Positions 9,447 to 18,035 are shown, counted from the stretch's first letter. The stretch: 64,000 nt of DNA from Pseudoxanthomonas sp. (GCF_027498035.1 NZ_CP114978.1:2852001-2916000); one strand, 5' to 3'. The notes: a model not told the origin generated them from the letters alone. Numbers and translations are program-made.

Positions 9447-10907
9447 ATGCAGCACCGTTGGTTGTTCCCCGCCCTGATCCTGGCCGCATGCGCGCCAGCG
9501 GCGCAAGGCCGTCCCCTGGGCAAGCTTGAATTCAAGCCGTGTGCGTTGAGCGCGCCGCTGTCCGCCAGTGTGGTCCAGGCACAGTGCAGCACCCTGGCGG
9601 TGCCGGAAAATCCCAAGGACCCGCAGGGCCGCAAGATCAACCTGCGCATCGGCTGGATCCCAGCCCAGCAGGACACCGCGGCCGAGCCCGACCCGGTCTT
9701 CATGCTCGCCGGCGGCCCCGGCCAGTCCGCGCTGGACAGCTACCCGCAGGTGCAGCCGGCGTTCGCGGAAATCGTGAAGAAGCGCAACGTGATCCTGGTG
9801 GACCAGCGCGGCACCGGCGGCTCCAATCCGCTGCAGTGTGCGAACCCCGCCGAAAGCATGGACACCGATTCGCCACAGGCTGCCGGTGATTACGCGCGTA
9901 GCTGCATGGCGCAGCTGCAGAAGAAGGCCGACCTGCGCTTCTACACCACCGGTGACGCCATCGCCGACCTGGACACCGTGCGCCAGGCCATCGGCGCCGA
10001 CAGGATCGACCTGGTCGGCGTGTCCTACGGCACCCGCGTGGCCCAGCAATATGCGGCCACCTATCCGCAGCACACCCGCGCGATCGTGCTCGATGGCGTG
10101 GCGCCCAATTCGCTGGTGCTGGGCAACGAGTTCGCGCAGAACCTGGAGCACGCGCTGGACCTGCAGTTCGGCCGCTGCGCCAGGGATGCGGCCTGCACCC
10201 AGAAGCTCGGCGATCCACGCCAGCGCCTCAATGCCTTGATGAAGACGCTCAAGGACACACCACCGACGGTGAGCTTCCGCGATCCAGCCACCGGCGAGGC
10301 CAGGCAGGAAACCCTGCATGCTGGCGACGTTGCGGTGCTGGTGCGCATGTCGGCGTACCTGCCGCTGATGACCGCCACCTTGCCGCTGCAGTTTTCCGAA
10401 GCCGCGCAGGGCCGCTACGACACGCTGGCTGCGACCGCCAAGATGATCGGCGGCTCGCTGGCCGATGCGATGGCGATGGGCATGCAGCTGTCGGTGATCT
10501 GCGCCGAGGATGGCAGCGAGCTGAAGGCCGATCCGTCGCAGGAGGGTTCGCTGCTCGGCAACGCCATCATCGAAGGCTTGAAGGCGCAATGCGCGGTGTG
10601 GCCGAAAGGCACGCGCGCAGCCAACTTCCGCAAGCCGCTGTCCACGGACGTGCCGGCGCTGCTGCTCAGTGGCGAGTTCGATCCGGTCACCCCGCCACGC
10701 TATGGCGACGAAGTGGCCAAGGCGCTGCCCAACGCGCGCCACCTGGTGTTGCGCGGCCAGGGCCACAACGTCATCGCGGTCGGCTGCACGCCGCAGCTGT
10801 TGGGCAAGTTCCTCGATGGACTGGAGCCGAGGGCGCTCGATGGCAAGTGCCTGGACAGACTGACCGACACCCCGCCTTTCACCGGCTTCTACGGATGGGA
10901 CCCATGA
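9447..10907 (+). CDS. Secreted alpha/beta-hydrolase (tripeptidyl-aminopeptidase-like peptidase)
   Basis: A 486-residue exported alpha/beta-hydrolase resembling the proline-iminopeptidase/SlpD-like peptidases. A signal peptide (MQHRWLFPALILAACAP) ends near residue 22; the AAC could also act as a lipobox. The oxyanion region FMLAGGPGQSA and the strand VILVDQRGTGGS are typical. The nucleophile elbow is GVSYGTR, the acid lies in SGEFDPVTPP and the base histidine in RGQGHNV. Several cysteine pairs suggest an oxidised periplasmic or extracellular location. Its TGA overlaps the ATG of the ABC ATPase that follows (ATGA), so it heads a three-gene operon with that exporter. Why a peptidase is coupled to an ABC-2 exporter is unclear. 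Confidence 0.85.
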   Translation: MQHRWLFPALILAACAPAAQGRPLGKLEFKPCALSAPLSASVVQAQCSTLAVPENPKDPQGRKINLRIGWIPAQQDTAAEPDPVFMLAGGPGQSALDSYPQVQPAFAEIVKKRNVILVDQRGTGGSNPLQCANPAESMDTDSPQAAGDYARSCMAQLQKKADLRFYTTGDAIADLDTVRQAIGADRIDLVGVSYGTRVAQQYAATYPQHTRAIVLDGVAPNSLVLGNEFAQNLEHALDLQFGRCARDAACTQKLGDPRQRLNALMKTLKDTPPTVSFRDPATGEARQETLHAGDVAVLVRMSAYLPLMTATLPLQFSEAAQGRYDTLAATAKMIGGSLADAMAMGMQLSVICAEDGSELKADPSQEGSLLGNAIIEGLKAQCAVWPKGTRAANFRKPLSTDVPALLLSGEFDPVTPPRYGDEVAKALPNARHLVLRGQGHNVIAVGCTPQLLGKFLDGLEPRALDGKCLDRLTDTPPFTGFYGWDP

Positions 10908-11650
10908 TCGCCCTGCAGAATCTCCACAAGACCTTCAAGACCAAGAAGAGCGAGGTCAAGGCCGTCAGTGGCGTGGACTTCACCGCCGCCGATGGCCAGA
11001 TCACCGGTCTGCTTGGCCCCAATGGCGCCGGCAAGACCACCACCCTGCGCATGCTCTACACCCTGATGCAGCCCGACGCGGGCCAGGTGCTGATCGATGG
11101 CGTGGACGTGGCGACCGACCCGATGGCCGTGCGCCGCTCGCTGGGCGTGCTGCCCGATGCGCGCGGCGTGTACAAGCGCCTGACTGCACGCGAGAACATC
11201 GCCTACTTCGGCCAGCTGCACGGCCTGGACGGCGACACGATCAACACGCGCACCGAGCGCCTGGTGCAGGCGTTGAACATGCAGGACTTCATCGACCGTC
11301 GCACCGAAGGCTTCAGCCAGGGCCAGCGCACCAAGACCGCCATCGCCCGCGCGCTGGTGCATGACCCGCGCAACGTGGTCCTGGACGAGCCCACCAACGG
11401 CCTGGACGTGATGACCACGCGTGGCCTGCGCGAATTCCTCAAGCAGCTGCGTGGCGAAGGACGCTGCGTGGTGTTCTCCAGCCACATCATGCAGGAGGTC
11501 GCCGCGCTGTGTGACCGCATCGTGATCATCGCCAAGGGCACCGTGGTGGCCGCCGGCACTGCCGACGAGCTGCGCGCGCACTACGGCGAAGAAAACCTGG
11601 AAGACGCCTTCGTCAAGGCGATCGGTTCCGAGGAGGGTCTGGTCGCATGA
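10904..11650 (+). CDS. ABC transporter ATP-binding protein (NatA-like)
   Basis: A 248-residue ABC ATPase with Walker A GPNGAGKTT, a Q-loop region replaced by LGVLPDARGVYKRLTARENI (as in NatA), a signature in the form FSQGQRTK, Walker B VVLDEPTNGLDV and switch histidine FSSHIMQEV. The FSQGQ signature and the DARGVY sequence are features of the NatA sodium-exporter ATPase group. It overlaps both neighbours by four bases, tying it to the hydrolase upstream and the large permease downstream. It is probably the motor of a NatAB-type exporter; the Na+ substrate is inferred from family resemblance only. Confidence 0.9.
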   Translation: MIALQNLHKTFKTKKSEVKAVSGVDFTAADGQITGLLGPNGAGKTTTLRMLYTLMQPDAGQVLIDGVDVATDPMAVRRSLGVLPDARGVYKRLTARENIAYFGQLHGLDGDTINTRTERLVQALNMQDFIDRRTEGFSQGQRTKTAIARALVHDPRNVVLDEPTNGLDVMTTRGLREFLKQLRGEGRCVVFSSHIMQEVAALCDRIVIIAKGTVVAAGTADELRAHYGEENLEDAFVKAIGSEEGLVA

Positions 11651-12828
11651 ACAGCCTGAAGACCCTGTGGATCGTGATGTGCAAGGAACTGAAGGATCTG
11701 TTCCGCGACCGGCGCACGGTATTCCTGTCGCTGGCACTCGGCCCGATCCTGCTGCCGATCCTGCTCATCGGTGTGTTCACCCTGACCGAAAACCGGATCC
11801 GCGACCTGTCGGAAAAACCGCTGGAGCTGCCGGTGATCGGCAAGGACAACGCGCCAAACCTGATCGCCTGGCTGGAAGGCCAGAACGTCACCATCAAGGA
11901 TCCGCCGAAGGACATCGCGGCGGCCATCGCCAACCAGAAGGAAGACGTGGTCCTGCGCATCGGTGACGACTATGCCGAGAAGTGGCGCAAGAGCGAACCG
12001 GCGCCGGTGGAAGTCCTCAGCGACAGCACCCGCCAGAACGCTGAAGTGCCGGTCAAGCGTGTGCAGGCCTTGCTGAAAGCCTATAGCGGCCAGGTCGGAG
12101 CGCTGCGCCTGCTCGCCCGCGGGGTGAGTCCTTCCACCGCCGCACCGCTGCAGATCGCCGACACCGACCTGGCCTCCGAAGAAGCCAAGCGCGGTCGTCT
12201 GGTCGGTGTGCTGTTGCCTTATCTGCTGATCCTGAGTGCGTTCATGGGTGGCGCCTACTTGATCATGGATGCCACGGCTGGCGAGCGTGAGCGCCAGTCG
12301 ATGGAGCCGCTGCTGGCCACGCCGGCGGCACGTGGTGCGATCGTCAGCGGCAAGGTCGCCGCGGCGTGCGCGGTCGCGCTGCTGTCGCTGGCCTTCACCC
12401 TGCTGATGTTCAAGCTCACGGCGGTCATCTCGCCGACCGTGGGCCGGCAAATGGCGGTGAGTTTCTCCACGATCGCCATGCTGCTGCTGATCCTGATGCC
12501 GATGGTGTTCATCGGGACCACGCTGCTCACCTTCCTCTCGGCCACCGCCAAGAGCATGAAGGAAGCACAGAGCCACATGAGCTACCTGATGCTGCTGCCG
12601 ATGCTGCCCTCGATCATCCTGATGGTGAATCCGGTCAAGACCCAGCTCTGGCAGTTCGCGGTGCCGTTCCTGTCGCAGAACCAGCTGATCCTGAAAGTAG
12701 TCCGCGGCGAAGCGATCGAGGTGGTGCAGTGGGCGGTCTATCTTGCGACCAGCTTCGGTCTGTCGGGATTGATGTGGTTCCTGGCGGTGCGCCGTTACCG
12801 TGGCGAACAACTGGCGATCTCGGGCTGA
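11647..12828 (+). CDS. ABC-2 type transporter permease (NatB-like)
   Basis: A 393-residue permease of the NatB/YhaP class. An N-terminal cytoplasmic segment (VMCKELKDLFRDRRTVFL) leads into helix 1. A large extracytoplasmic domain of about 150 residues follows, then five more helices beginning at PYLLILSAFMGGAYLIMDATAGERERQSMEPLLATPA, where the TAGERERQSMEPLL block is the family hallmark. It starts inside the stop of the ATPase gene (ATGA). A strong terminator hairpin follows 29 bp after the stop, marking the operon end. It forms the membrane part of an exporter with the preceding ATPase. Confidence 0.9.
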   Translation: MNSLKTLWIVMCKELKDLFRDRRTVFLSLALGPILLPILLIGVFTLTENRIRDLSEKPLELPVIGKDNAPNLIAWLEGQNVTIKDPPKDIAAAIANQKEDVVLRIGDDYAEKWRKSEPAPVEVLSDSTRQNAEVPVKRVQALLKAYSGQVGALRLLARGVSPSTAAPLQIADTDLASEEAKRGRLVGVLLPYLLILSAFMGGAYLIMDATAGERERQSMEPLLATPAARGAIVSGKVAAACAVALLSLAFTLLMFKLTAVISPTVGRQMAVSFSTIAMLLLILMPMVFIGTTLLTFLSATAKSMKEAQSHMSYLMLLPMLPSIILMVNPVKTQLWQFAVPFLSQNQLILKVVRGEAIEVVQWAVYLATSFGLSGLMWFLAVRRYRGEQLAISG

Positions 12829-12857
12829 CGAAATCCCGATTCGACACGTGCCATGCA

Positions 12858-12890
12858 GAAGGGGCCGGATTTCTCCGGCCCCTTCTTTGT
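12858..12890 (+). terminator. Rho-independent terminator of the hydrolase/NatAB-like operon
   Basis: A perfect 12-bp stem (GAAGGGGCCGGA with its complement) around a four-base loop TTTC, followed by TTTGT. It sits 29 bp after the permease stop and 19 bp before the convergent lipoprotein stop. The T-rich tail is on the plus strand only. Confidence 0.85.
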
Positions 12891-12908
12891 ACTGCGCTTG
12901 CCGGAGGA

Positions 12909-13940
12909 TCAGCCCGGATTGAAGGCGATCGTGCGGCGGGTGGTGCTGATGCCGCCGGTGGGCTCGAACTTCCAGCGCTTGACCGCGGTGAGCGCGGCGC
13001 GGTCGAACAGGCGCGGCGGGTTGGCTTCGACCACCCGGGCATTGGTCACGTCGCCGTCGCCGCCAATGGTGATCTCCACGACCACCTGGCCACTGGTGTT
13101 GGCACGCAGTGCGTCCATCGGATAACGCGGCGGCGGGGCGCTCAGCAGGCGGCGTTCGCCGGAACTGGCAGCGGCCGGTGCGGCAGGGCGTGGCGCGGGC
13201 GCTTCGGCGACCGGTGCGGGGCGCTCGACCGCCGCCGCCGGGCGCGGTGCTGGTGGCGTGTCGGCCGCTGCTGCCCGCGCGGATTCGGCGCGGGCGGCCT
13301 CGGCACGCTGCTGGGCGGCCAAGGCATCGGCGGCCTGTTTCTGCTGCGCCGCCTGTTCGGCCACGCGCTGGGTTTCCTTGGTCTTGGCGTCAGCGGCCGC
13401 CTTGGCCTTGCTGGCCTCGTCGGTGGTCTGCTGGGCAACGAGCTTCTCGCCGCTGGTGATGGCCTGGCTCAGGCGCGGCAGCGCCGGTGCCTTGGGATCG
13501 GCCTTGGTGATCAGCGCCTGCAGGCGTTTGGCTTCCTCGAAGTCCTTGCGGCTGATGCTCTGTTCGGCGGCGATCACCGTGTAGGGCATCAGGTCGGTCA
13601 GGGCGCTGGTGGTGGCCGGGTCGTCGGGCTGCTTGTCGCGCAAGGCCAGGTAGTACTCCATGGCGTTGTCGCCGCCCGGTGCATAGATCCGGTTCTGGCT
13701 CAGCGCCGTGTTGGCCGCGGCGCGCAGGTCATCGGCACTCATGGCCTGGACGCTGGCAGCCACGGCCGGCTTGGGCGGGGTATCGGCGGCGACGGCCTGG
13801 GCGGCGGTGGCCGGATCGTTGGGACCGGTGCTGGCGCTCCCGGTGGCGGCGTCAGGCTGCTTGGGCGAACAGGCCGCCAACAGGCCCAGCAGCGCGAGCG
13901 CTGCCACGGGCCGCAATGCGGTCAGTGTGTGCTGTGACAT
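12909..13940 (-). CDS. Lipoprotein with a C-terminal TonB domain
   Basis: A 343-residue protein with a lipoprotein signal (LLGLLAACS, Cys24), an Ala/Thr-rich linker, a helical region (about 65-165) and a long Ala/Gln/Lys-rich coiled segment (about 168-225). A Pro/Ala-rich stretch (about 230-265) follows, then a TonB_C domain: PPPRYPMDALRANTSGQVVVE, the stretch GGDGDVTNARVVEANPP and RAALTAVKRWKFEP. Standard TonB proteins are held in the inner membrane by an N-terminal helix. Here the Cys24 lipobox would anchor it by lipid, and the residue after Cys is Ser, which does not signal inner-membrane retention in enterobacteria. It converges with the NatB-like operon. It may act in energy transduction or as a structural envelope protein. 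Confidence 0.8.
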   Translation of the reverse strand: MSQHTLTALRPVAALALLGLLAACSPKQPDAATGSASTGPNDPATAAQAVAADTPPKPAVAASVQAMSADDLRAAANTALSQNRIYAPGGDNAMEYYLALRDKQPDDPATTSALTDLMPYTVIAAEQSISRKDFEEAKRLQALITKADPKAPALPRLSQAITSGEKLVAQQTTDEASKAKAAADAKTKETQRVAEQAAQQKQAADALAAQQRAEAARAESARAAAADTPPAPRPAAAVERPAPVAEAPAPRPAAPAAASSGERRLLSAPPPRYPMDALRANTSGQVVVEITIGGDGDVTNARVVEANPPRLFDRAALTAVKRWKFEPTGGISTTRRTIAFNPG

Positions 13941-14033
13941 CTGGTTGTTTCCCCTGGGTGAGCATTTCTTGACGAATGCCTGCGAGGTGAAAATCGCGGT
14001 AATCGCCAGGTGTTGTCAACAGGCGGCAAGCGC

Positions 14034-15380
14034 CTATTTGCCGATACAGAACGTGGAAAAGATCCGCCCCAGCAGTGCATCGGGTGAGATCTTCCCCGTG
14101 ATCTCCCCCAGCGCGTCCAGTGCGAGCCTCAATTCTTCAGCGGCCAGCTCAAGAGTTTCGTGACCAATCTCTCGTTTTGCGTTGCCCGCGTGCCCCAGCG
14201 CCAGCTCCAGCGCCAGCACGTGCCGGGCGCGGGCCGAGAATTCCCCGTCGGCCGATTCGCTGGCCTGCCCGGTCACCAGTGCCTGCAGGCGAACCACCAG
14301 TGTGTCGATCCCGGCGCCGGTGCGGGTGGAAATCCCCAGCGCGTGGTCCGGCACCGTGGCCGTATCGGCCAGCAGGTCGATCTTGTTGTACAGCCACAGC
14401 TGGCGGGTGCCAGGGTCGAGCACGCCGGCAACCGCAGCCTGGCCGGCATTCGGATCGCGCGCGTCCACCATCACCAGGGCGATATCGGCACGCTGCAGTT
14501 CCTCACCGGCGCGGCGCATGCCTTCGCGCTCGATCGCATCACCGCCATCGCGCAGACCAGCGGTATCGACCAGGGTCAGTTCCAGGCCGTCGACACGGAT
14601 GGTTTCGTGCAAGGTGTCGCGGGTGGTGCCGGCCACGTCGGTGACGATGGCGCGCTCGCGCCCGGCCAGTGCATTGAGCAGCGAACTCTTGCCGGCGTTG
14701 GGCGGGCCCACGATCACTACGTGCAGGCCATCGCGCAGGCGACGGCCGCGTTCGGCTTCGGCCAACAGTTGGGTCAATGCTTCGATCACCGCGTCCACAC
14801 CGGCGCGCACCGCTGCGCCACCGAGTGTGTCGAGCGGTTCGTCGACAAAATCGATGGCCGCTTCCACGTGGACCCGCAGCCGCACCAGCTGTTCGGACAA
14901 GGCGTCGACACGACGCGAGAACACGCCGTCGAGCGAGCGCCGCGCCGCGCGCGCGGCGCGCGCATCACCGGCGGCGATCAGGTCGGCGATCGCTTCGGCC
15001 TGGGCCAGGTCGAGCTTGCCGTTGAGGAACGCCCGTTCGGAAAATTCGCCTGGCCGCGCCGCACGCGCACCCAGCGCACAGGCCCGCGCGACCAGCGTAC
15101 GCAGCATGACCGGACTGCCATGGGCCTGCAGTTCCACCACGTCCTCGCCGGTGAAGCTGGCCGGCGCAACAAATGCCAAGGCGATGCCATCGTCGATCAC
15201 CGTGCCATCGCCATCGACGAAGCGCGCGTACCGCGCCTGCCGCGGCTGCAGTTCGGCGGCGCCCAGCGCGGCCGCAATCGACAACGCCTGCGGTCCGGAC
15301 AACCGCACGATGCCTACGCCGCCCGCGCCCGCCGCAGTGGCAACGGCGGCAATGGTGTCGGGCATGTTCGGTGTCGGCAT
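14034..15380 (-). CDS. mnmE: tRNA uridine-5-carboxymethylaminomethyl(34) GTPase MnmE
   Basis: MnmE (TrmE/ThdF) modifies the wobble uridine of several tRNAs together with MnmG. Its 448 residues carry the N-terminal formyl-THF domain (DTIAAVATAAGAGGVGIVRLSG), the G domain with G1 GPPNAGKSSLLN, G2 DVAGTTRD, G3 DTAGLRD and G4 NKID, and the invariant C-terminus FCIGK with the catalytic Cys. The start at 15380 is supported by a strong Shine-Dalgarno (GGAGGGG) just upstream; longer in-frame extensions have none. It lies downstream of yidC in the canonical origin-region order, with a terminator hairpin between them. Confidence 0.97.
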   Translation of the reverse strand: MPTPNMPDTIAAVATAAGAGGVGIVRLSGPQALSIAAALGAAELQPRQARYARFVDGDGTVIDDGIALAFVAPASFTGEDVVELQAHGSPVMLRTLVARACALGARAARPGEFSERAFLNGKLDLAQAEAIADLIAAGDARAARAARRSLDGVFSRRVDALSEQLVRLRVHVEAAIDFVDEPLDTLGGAAVRAGVDAVIEALTQLLAEAERGRRLRDGLHVVIVGPPNAGKSSLLNALAGRERAIVTDVAGTTRDTLHETIRVDGLELTLVDTAGLRDGGDAIEREGMRRAGEELQRADIALVMVDARDPNAGQAAVAGVLDPGTRQLWLYNKIDLLADTATVPDHALGISTRTGAGIDTLVVRLQALVTGQASESADGEFSARARHVLALELALGHAGNAKREIGHETLELAAEELRLALDALGEITGKISPDALLGRIFSTFCIGK

Positions 15381-15422
15381 GGGCCCCTCCTGGTGTGCGA
15401 TGGGCCTCGTGCGGTGCCCCAT

Positions 15423-15454
15423 AACGAAAGCCCGCCTTGCGGCGGGTCTTCGTT
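15423..15454 (-). terminator. Terminator-like stem-loop between yidC and mnmE
   Basis: A long stem: AACGAA outer arm, one mismatch and one G-T pair, CCCGCC inner arm, loop TTGC. It lies 31 bp beyond the yidC stop and 43 bp before the mnmE start. On the minus strand the CTTTCGTT tail gives a moderate U-tract, so it can end yidC transcripts. Read-through or a separate promoter would serve mnmE. Confidence 0.7.
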
Positions 15455-15484
15455 GAATCTTATGCGATGTCCGGCGGGCCTGGC

Positions 15485-17254
15485 TTACTTGCCCTTGGAC
15501 TTGAGGTCGTCCTTGGTGTGGCCCTTGCCGTCGGTGTCGGGCTTGGCCAGTACGGGCTGACCATGGATGCGGCCCATCCACCACTGCTGCAGCAGGCTCA
15601 GGCTGCCGTTGGTCACCCAGTACAGCACCAGGCCAGCCGGGAAGAACGCCATGGTCACGCCGAAGATCAGCGGCATGAACTGCATCATCTTGGCCTGGGT
15701 CGGGTCCATGCCCGGGTTGGGCGACAGGCGCTGGGTCAGGAACATCACCGCCACGTTCAACACCGGCAGGATGAAGAACGGGTCACGCGCGGTCAGGTCC
15801 TGGATCCACAGCATCCACGGCGCCTGGCGCAGCTCGACCGATTCGTTGAGCACCCAGTACAGGCACAGGAAGATCGGCATCTGGATCAACGTGGGCAGGC
15901 AGCCGCCCATCGGGTTGATCTTCTCCTTCTTGTACAGCTCCATCATCGCCTGTTGCAGCTTGGCGCGGTCTTCGCCGTAGCGTTCCTTCAGCTGCGCCAT
16001 GCGCGGCTGGAAGCGACGCATCTTGGCCATCGACTTGTATTGCGCCGAGGACAGCGGGAACAGCACCAGCTTGACCACCACCACCAGGCCGATGATCGAC
16101 CAGCCCCAGTTGCCCAGCAGCGTATGCAGGTGGCTCAGGATCCAGAACAGGCCCGAACCGATCACCGCCAGCGGCGCGAAGCGGCTGTAGTCCACCGCGC
16201 TGTCCAGGCCCGGGATGCCCGAGGCCTTGATCTTGCTCACCAGCTTCGGACCCACCCACAGGCGGGCGTCGGTCGTGCCGGTCTGGCCGGGTGCGACGGT
16301 GACGCTGGGGCCGGTTTCACTGACCAGGTAACGCTGGGTCCCGCCGATCACGCGCTCGTCCAGCGACACCTTCGTCGGCTGCTTCGGGTCCGGGACCCAG
16401 GCGCTGAGGAAGTGGTGTTCCAGCATCGCCGCCCAGCCACCGGTGGTGTCCTGGTTGAGCTTGCCGTCTTCCAGATAGTCCTTGTCGAACTTGCGACGTT
16501 CGTAGGCGCCCGACGCGGTGCGCCATGCGGCGCCGACCAGGCTGAAGGCATGCGGGTTGGTGAAGCCACCCTTGACCGGCGGCGGCGGCACGCGTTCCAG
16601 CTGGCGATAGACCACCGCGGTCCACGGCGTGGCGCCGGTATTGGTGACCTGATCGGACACGCCCACCAGATAATCGCCGCGATGCACGGTGAAGGTACGC
16701 ACGATGCGCACGCCGCTGCCTTCCCACACGAACGGAATGCTCAGGCTGTCCTGGCCAGCGGCCAGCGCGTACTCGTGCTGCGGCTGCTCGGGATGGAACA
16801 CCGCGCTCTGGTCCGGAGCCGCGCCAGACTGCGCAATCCAGGCCAGGCCCGCGGTGTACAGCTGGGCCGAACTGTCGTTGAACAGCTCGACCGGCGGCGC
16901 GCCTGCATCGCGCGTCTGCGGGTACTGCAGCAGCTGGGCGCGCAGCACCTTGCTGCCGTCGATCACCAGCTTGAGCGTATCGGTGCTGACGGTGACCTGG
17001 GTACCCTGCACGGCCGGCGCAGCAGCAGCCGAACTCGCCGGCGCGGTGGCCTGCTCGGCGACGGTCGCCGAGGGCGATGCCAGGCCGTCGGCACTGGGCA
17101 CACCGTTGCCCTGGTCAGGCAGGCCGGTCGTGGTGGCAGTGGCAACCGGCGTGGCGGGCTGGTCCTGGGCGGTCTTCCACTTGCCCCACTCCATCCACAA
17201 CAAGGTCGCCACCATCAGCCAGGCGAAAAACAGGAAAACACGGGTCTGGTTCAT
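15485..17254 (-). CDS. yidC: Membrane protein insertase YidC
   Basis: The 589-residue Gram-negative form of YidC/Oxa1, which inserts and folds inner-membrane proteins alone or with SecYEG. Helix 1 (MNQTRVFLFFAWLMVATLLWMEW) is followed by a low-complexity Ala/Thr/Pro linker, then the periplasmic P1 beta domain (about 80-340). The conserved five-helix core includes LPTLIQMPIFLCLYWVLNES and ITMAFFPAGLVLYWVTNGSLS-type sequence near the end. The Lys/Asp-rich C-terminal tail is typical of the ribosome-binding end. It begins 13 bp after rnpA and is presumably cotranscribed with it. The yidD gene that usually lies between rnpA and yidC is absent. Confidence 0.97.
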   Translation of the reverse strand: MNQTRVFLFFAWLMVATLLWMEWGKWKTAQDQPATPVATATTTGLPDQGNGVPSADGLASPSATVAEQATAPASSAAAAPAVQGTQVTVSTDTLKLVIDGSKVLRAQLLQYPQTRDAGAPPVELFNDSSAQLYTAGLAWIAQSGAAPDQSAVFHPEQPQHEYALAAGQDSLSIPFVWEGSGVRIVRTFTVHRGDYLVGVSDQVTNTGATPWTAVVYRQLERVPPPPVKGGFTNPHAFSLVGAAWRTASGAYERRKFDKDYLEDGKLNQDTTGGWAAMLEHHFLSAWVPDPKQPTKVSLDERVIGGTQRYLVSETGPSVTVAPGQTGTTDARLWVGPKLVSKIKASGIPGLDSAVDYSRFAPLAVIGSGLFWILSHLHTLLGNWGWSIIGLVVVVKLVLFPLSSAQYKSMAKMRRFQPRMAQLKERYGEDRAKLQQAMMELYKKEKINPMGGCLPTLIQMPIFLCLYWVLNESVELRQAPWMLWIQDLTARDPFFILPVLNVAVMFLTQRLSPNPGMDPTQAKMMQFMPLIFGVTMAFFPAGLVLYWVTNGSLSLLQQWWMGRIHGQPVLAKPDTDGKGHTKDDLKSKGK

Positions 17255-17267
17255 CAGGCAGGCAGTC

Positions 17268-17708
17268 TCAGCCGGTTGCAGCGTCCGGCGTGGAAATGGA
17301 GGAAGAAGGAGTCATCGATGCGGGGCGCATTGTGCCGCCGGTGCCCGGAGGGGGCAACGCACCGGCACGCACCAGCAGCCCCATGAAGGCCTCGCGCAGC
17401 TGCTCTGGCGATGCCGCGGCCGCCGACGGGCGTGCCACCAGTACGTAGTCACCGCCACGCAGTTGCGCGCGCAGCTGACGGAACTGGTCGCGCAAGGCTC
17501 GCTTGATGCGATTGCGGCCAACGGCGCGCTTGTCGACCTTGCGCGAGACCGCCAGGCCCAGGCGCACGCCCTCGCCACCGGCGGCCCAGTGCAGGGCCAG
17601 CATCGGTGCGGCGGTGCGGCGCGCGGTATCGAAGACCCGTGCGTACTCGGCCGATGTCCGCACACGGGCGGAGCGGGGAAACGAAAAGCCAGGCATTTCA
17701 GAGCTCAT
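17268..17708 (-). CDS. rnpA: Ribonuclease P protein component
   Basis: Protein subunit of RNase P, which with the M1 RNA removes the 5' leader of pre-tRNAs. The 146-residue sequence has the family pattern: FPRSARVRTSAEYARVF, the LGLAVSRKVDKRAVGRNRIKR RNA-binding block (R-x-x-x-K-R-x-x-R type) and DYVLVARPSAAAASPEQL. A low-complexity tail of about 28 residues follows the core and is longer than usual. The start at 17708 and an internal ATG at 17696 are both possible; neither has a clear Shine-Dalgarno. A stem-loop ends ten bases before the 17708 start. It lies between rpmH and yidC. Confidence 0.95.
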   Translation of the reverse strand: MSSEMPGFSFPRSARVRTSAEYARVFDTARRTAAPMLALHWAAGGEGVRLGLAVSRKVDKRAVGRNRIKRALRDQFRQLRAQLRGGDYVLVARPSAAAASPEQLREAFMGLLVRAGALPPPGTGGTMRPASMTPSSSISTPDAATG

Positions 17709-17717
17709 GGCACGACA

Positions 17718-17746
17718 AAGCCCGCACCGTTGTCTGGCGCGGGCTT
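17718..17746 (-). terminator. Stem-loop between rpmH and rnpA (attenuator or processing hairpin)
   Basis: On the minus strand AAGCCCGCGCC pairs with GGTGCGGGCTT, an 11-bp stem with one G-T pair and a 7-base loop AGACAAC, followed by TGTCG. It lies 53 bp after the rpmH stop and ends ten bases before the rnpA ATG. A short U-run overlaps the stem base. It could lower rnpA expression relative to rpmH by partial termination, or sequester the rnpA start region. Confidence 0.6.
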
Positions 17747-17799
17747 GGTGTGCAAACGCTTTGCGATGTCAGCGCCGCGCAATGGCGCGGCAGCTGGCA

Positions 17800-17940
17800 T
17801 CAGGCGCAGAGCGTCTTGCGGCCCTTGGCGCGACGACGGGCAAGAATCTTGCGGCCATCAGCGGTCTTCATACGGGCACGGAAGCCGTGATCGCGCTTGC
17901 GCTTGAGGTTGCTGGGCTGGTAGGTGCGCTTGGTGGCCAT
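17800..17940 (-). CDS. rpmH: 50S ribosomal protein L34
   Basis: A 46-residue, highly basic ribosomal protein: MATKRTYQPSNLKRKRDHGF, then RARMKTADGRKILARRRAKGRK, ending TLCA. This is the bL34 pattern at normal length. The start at 17940 is fixed by the family N-terminus MxTKRTYQPS; an in-frame upstream extension to 17994 does not resemble L34. It is divergent from dnaA across a 196-bp gap, as in most bacterial origin regions, and heads the rpmH-rnpA-yidC cluster. Confidence 0.98.
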   Translation of the reverse strand: MATKRTYQPSNLKRKRDHGFRARMKTADGRKILARRRAKGRKTLCA

Positions 17941-18014
17941 GAGTGACTCTGACGGCGTTGCGTGGAAAGAACCGGAAATTCTACGGGGCTCCAACTTGCC
18001 GAGTCAAGTCTGCC

Positions 18015-18035
18015 TGTGGATGGATCTGTGGATGA
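18015..18035 (+). promoter_or_regulatory. Two DnaA-box-like sequences upstream of dnaA
   Basis: TGTGGATGG (18015-18023) and TGTGGATGA (18027-18035) each differ from TGTGGATAA at one or two positions and stand in tandem 102 bp before the dnaA start, in the rpmH-dnaA gap. They could serve dnaA autoregulation or be part of a divided origin. The rest of this 196-bp gap shows nothing else firm. Confidence 0.45.
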
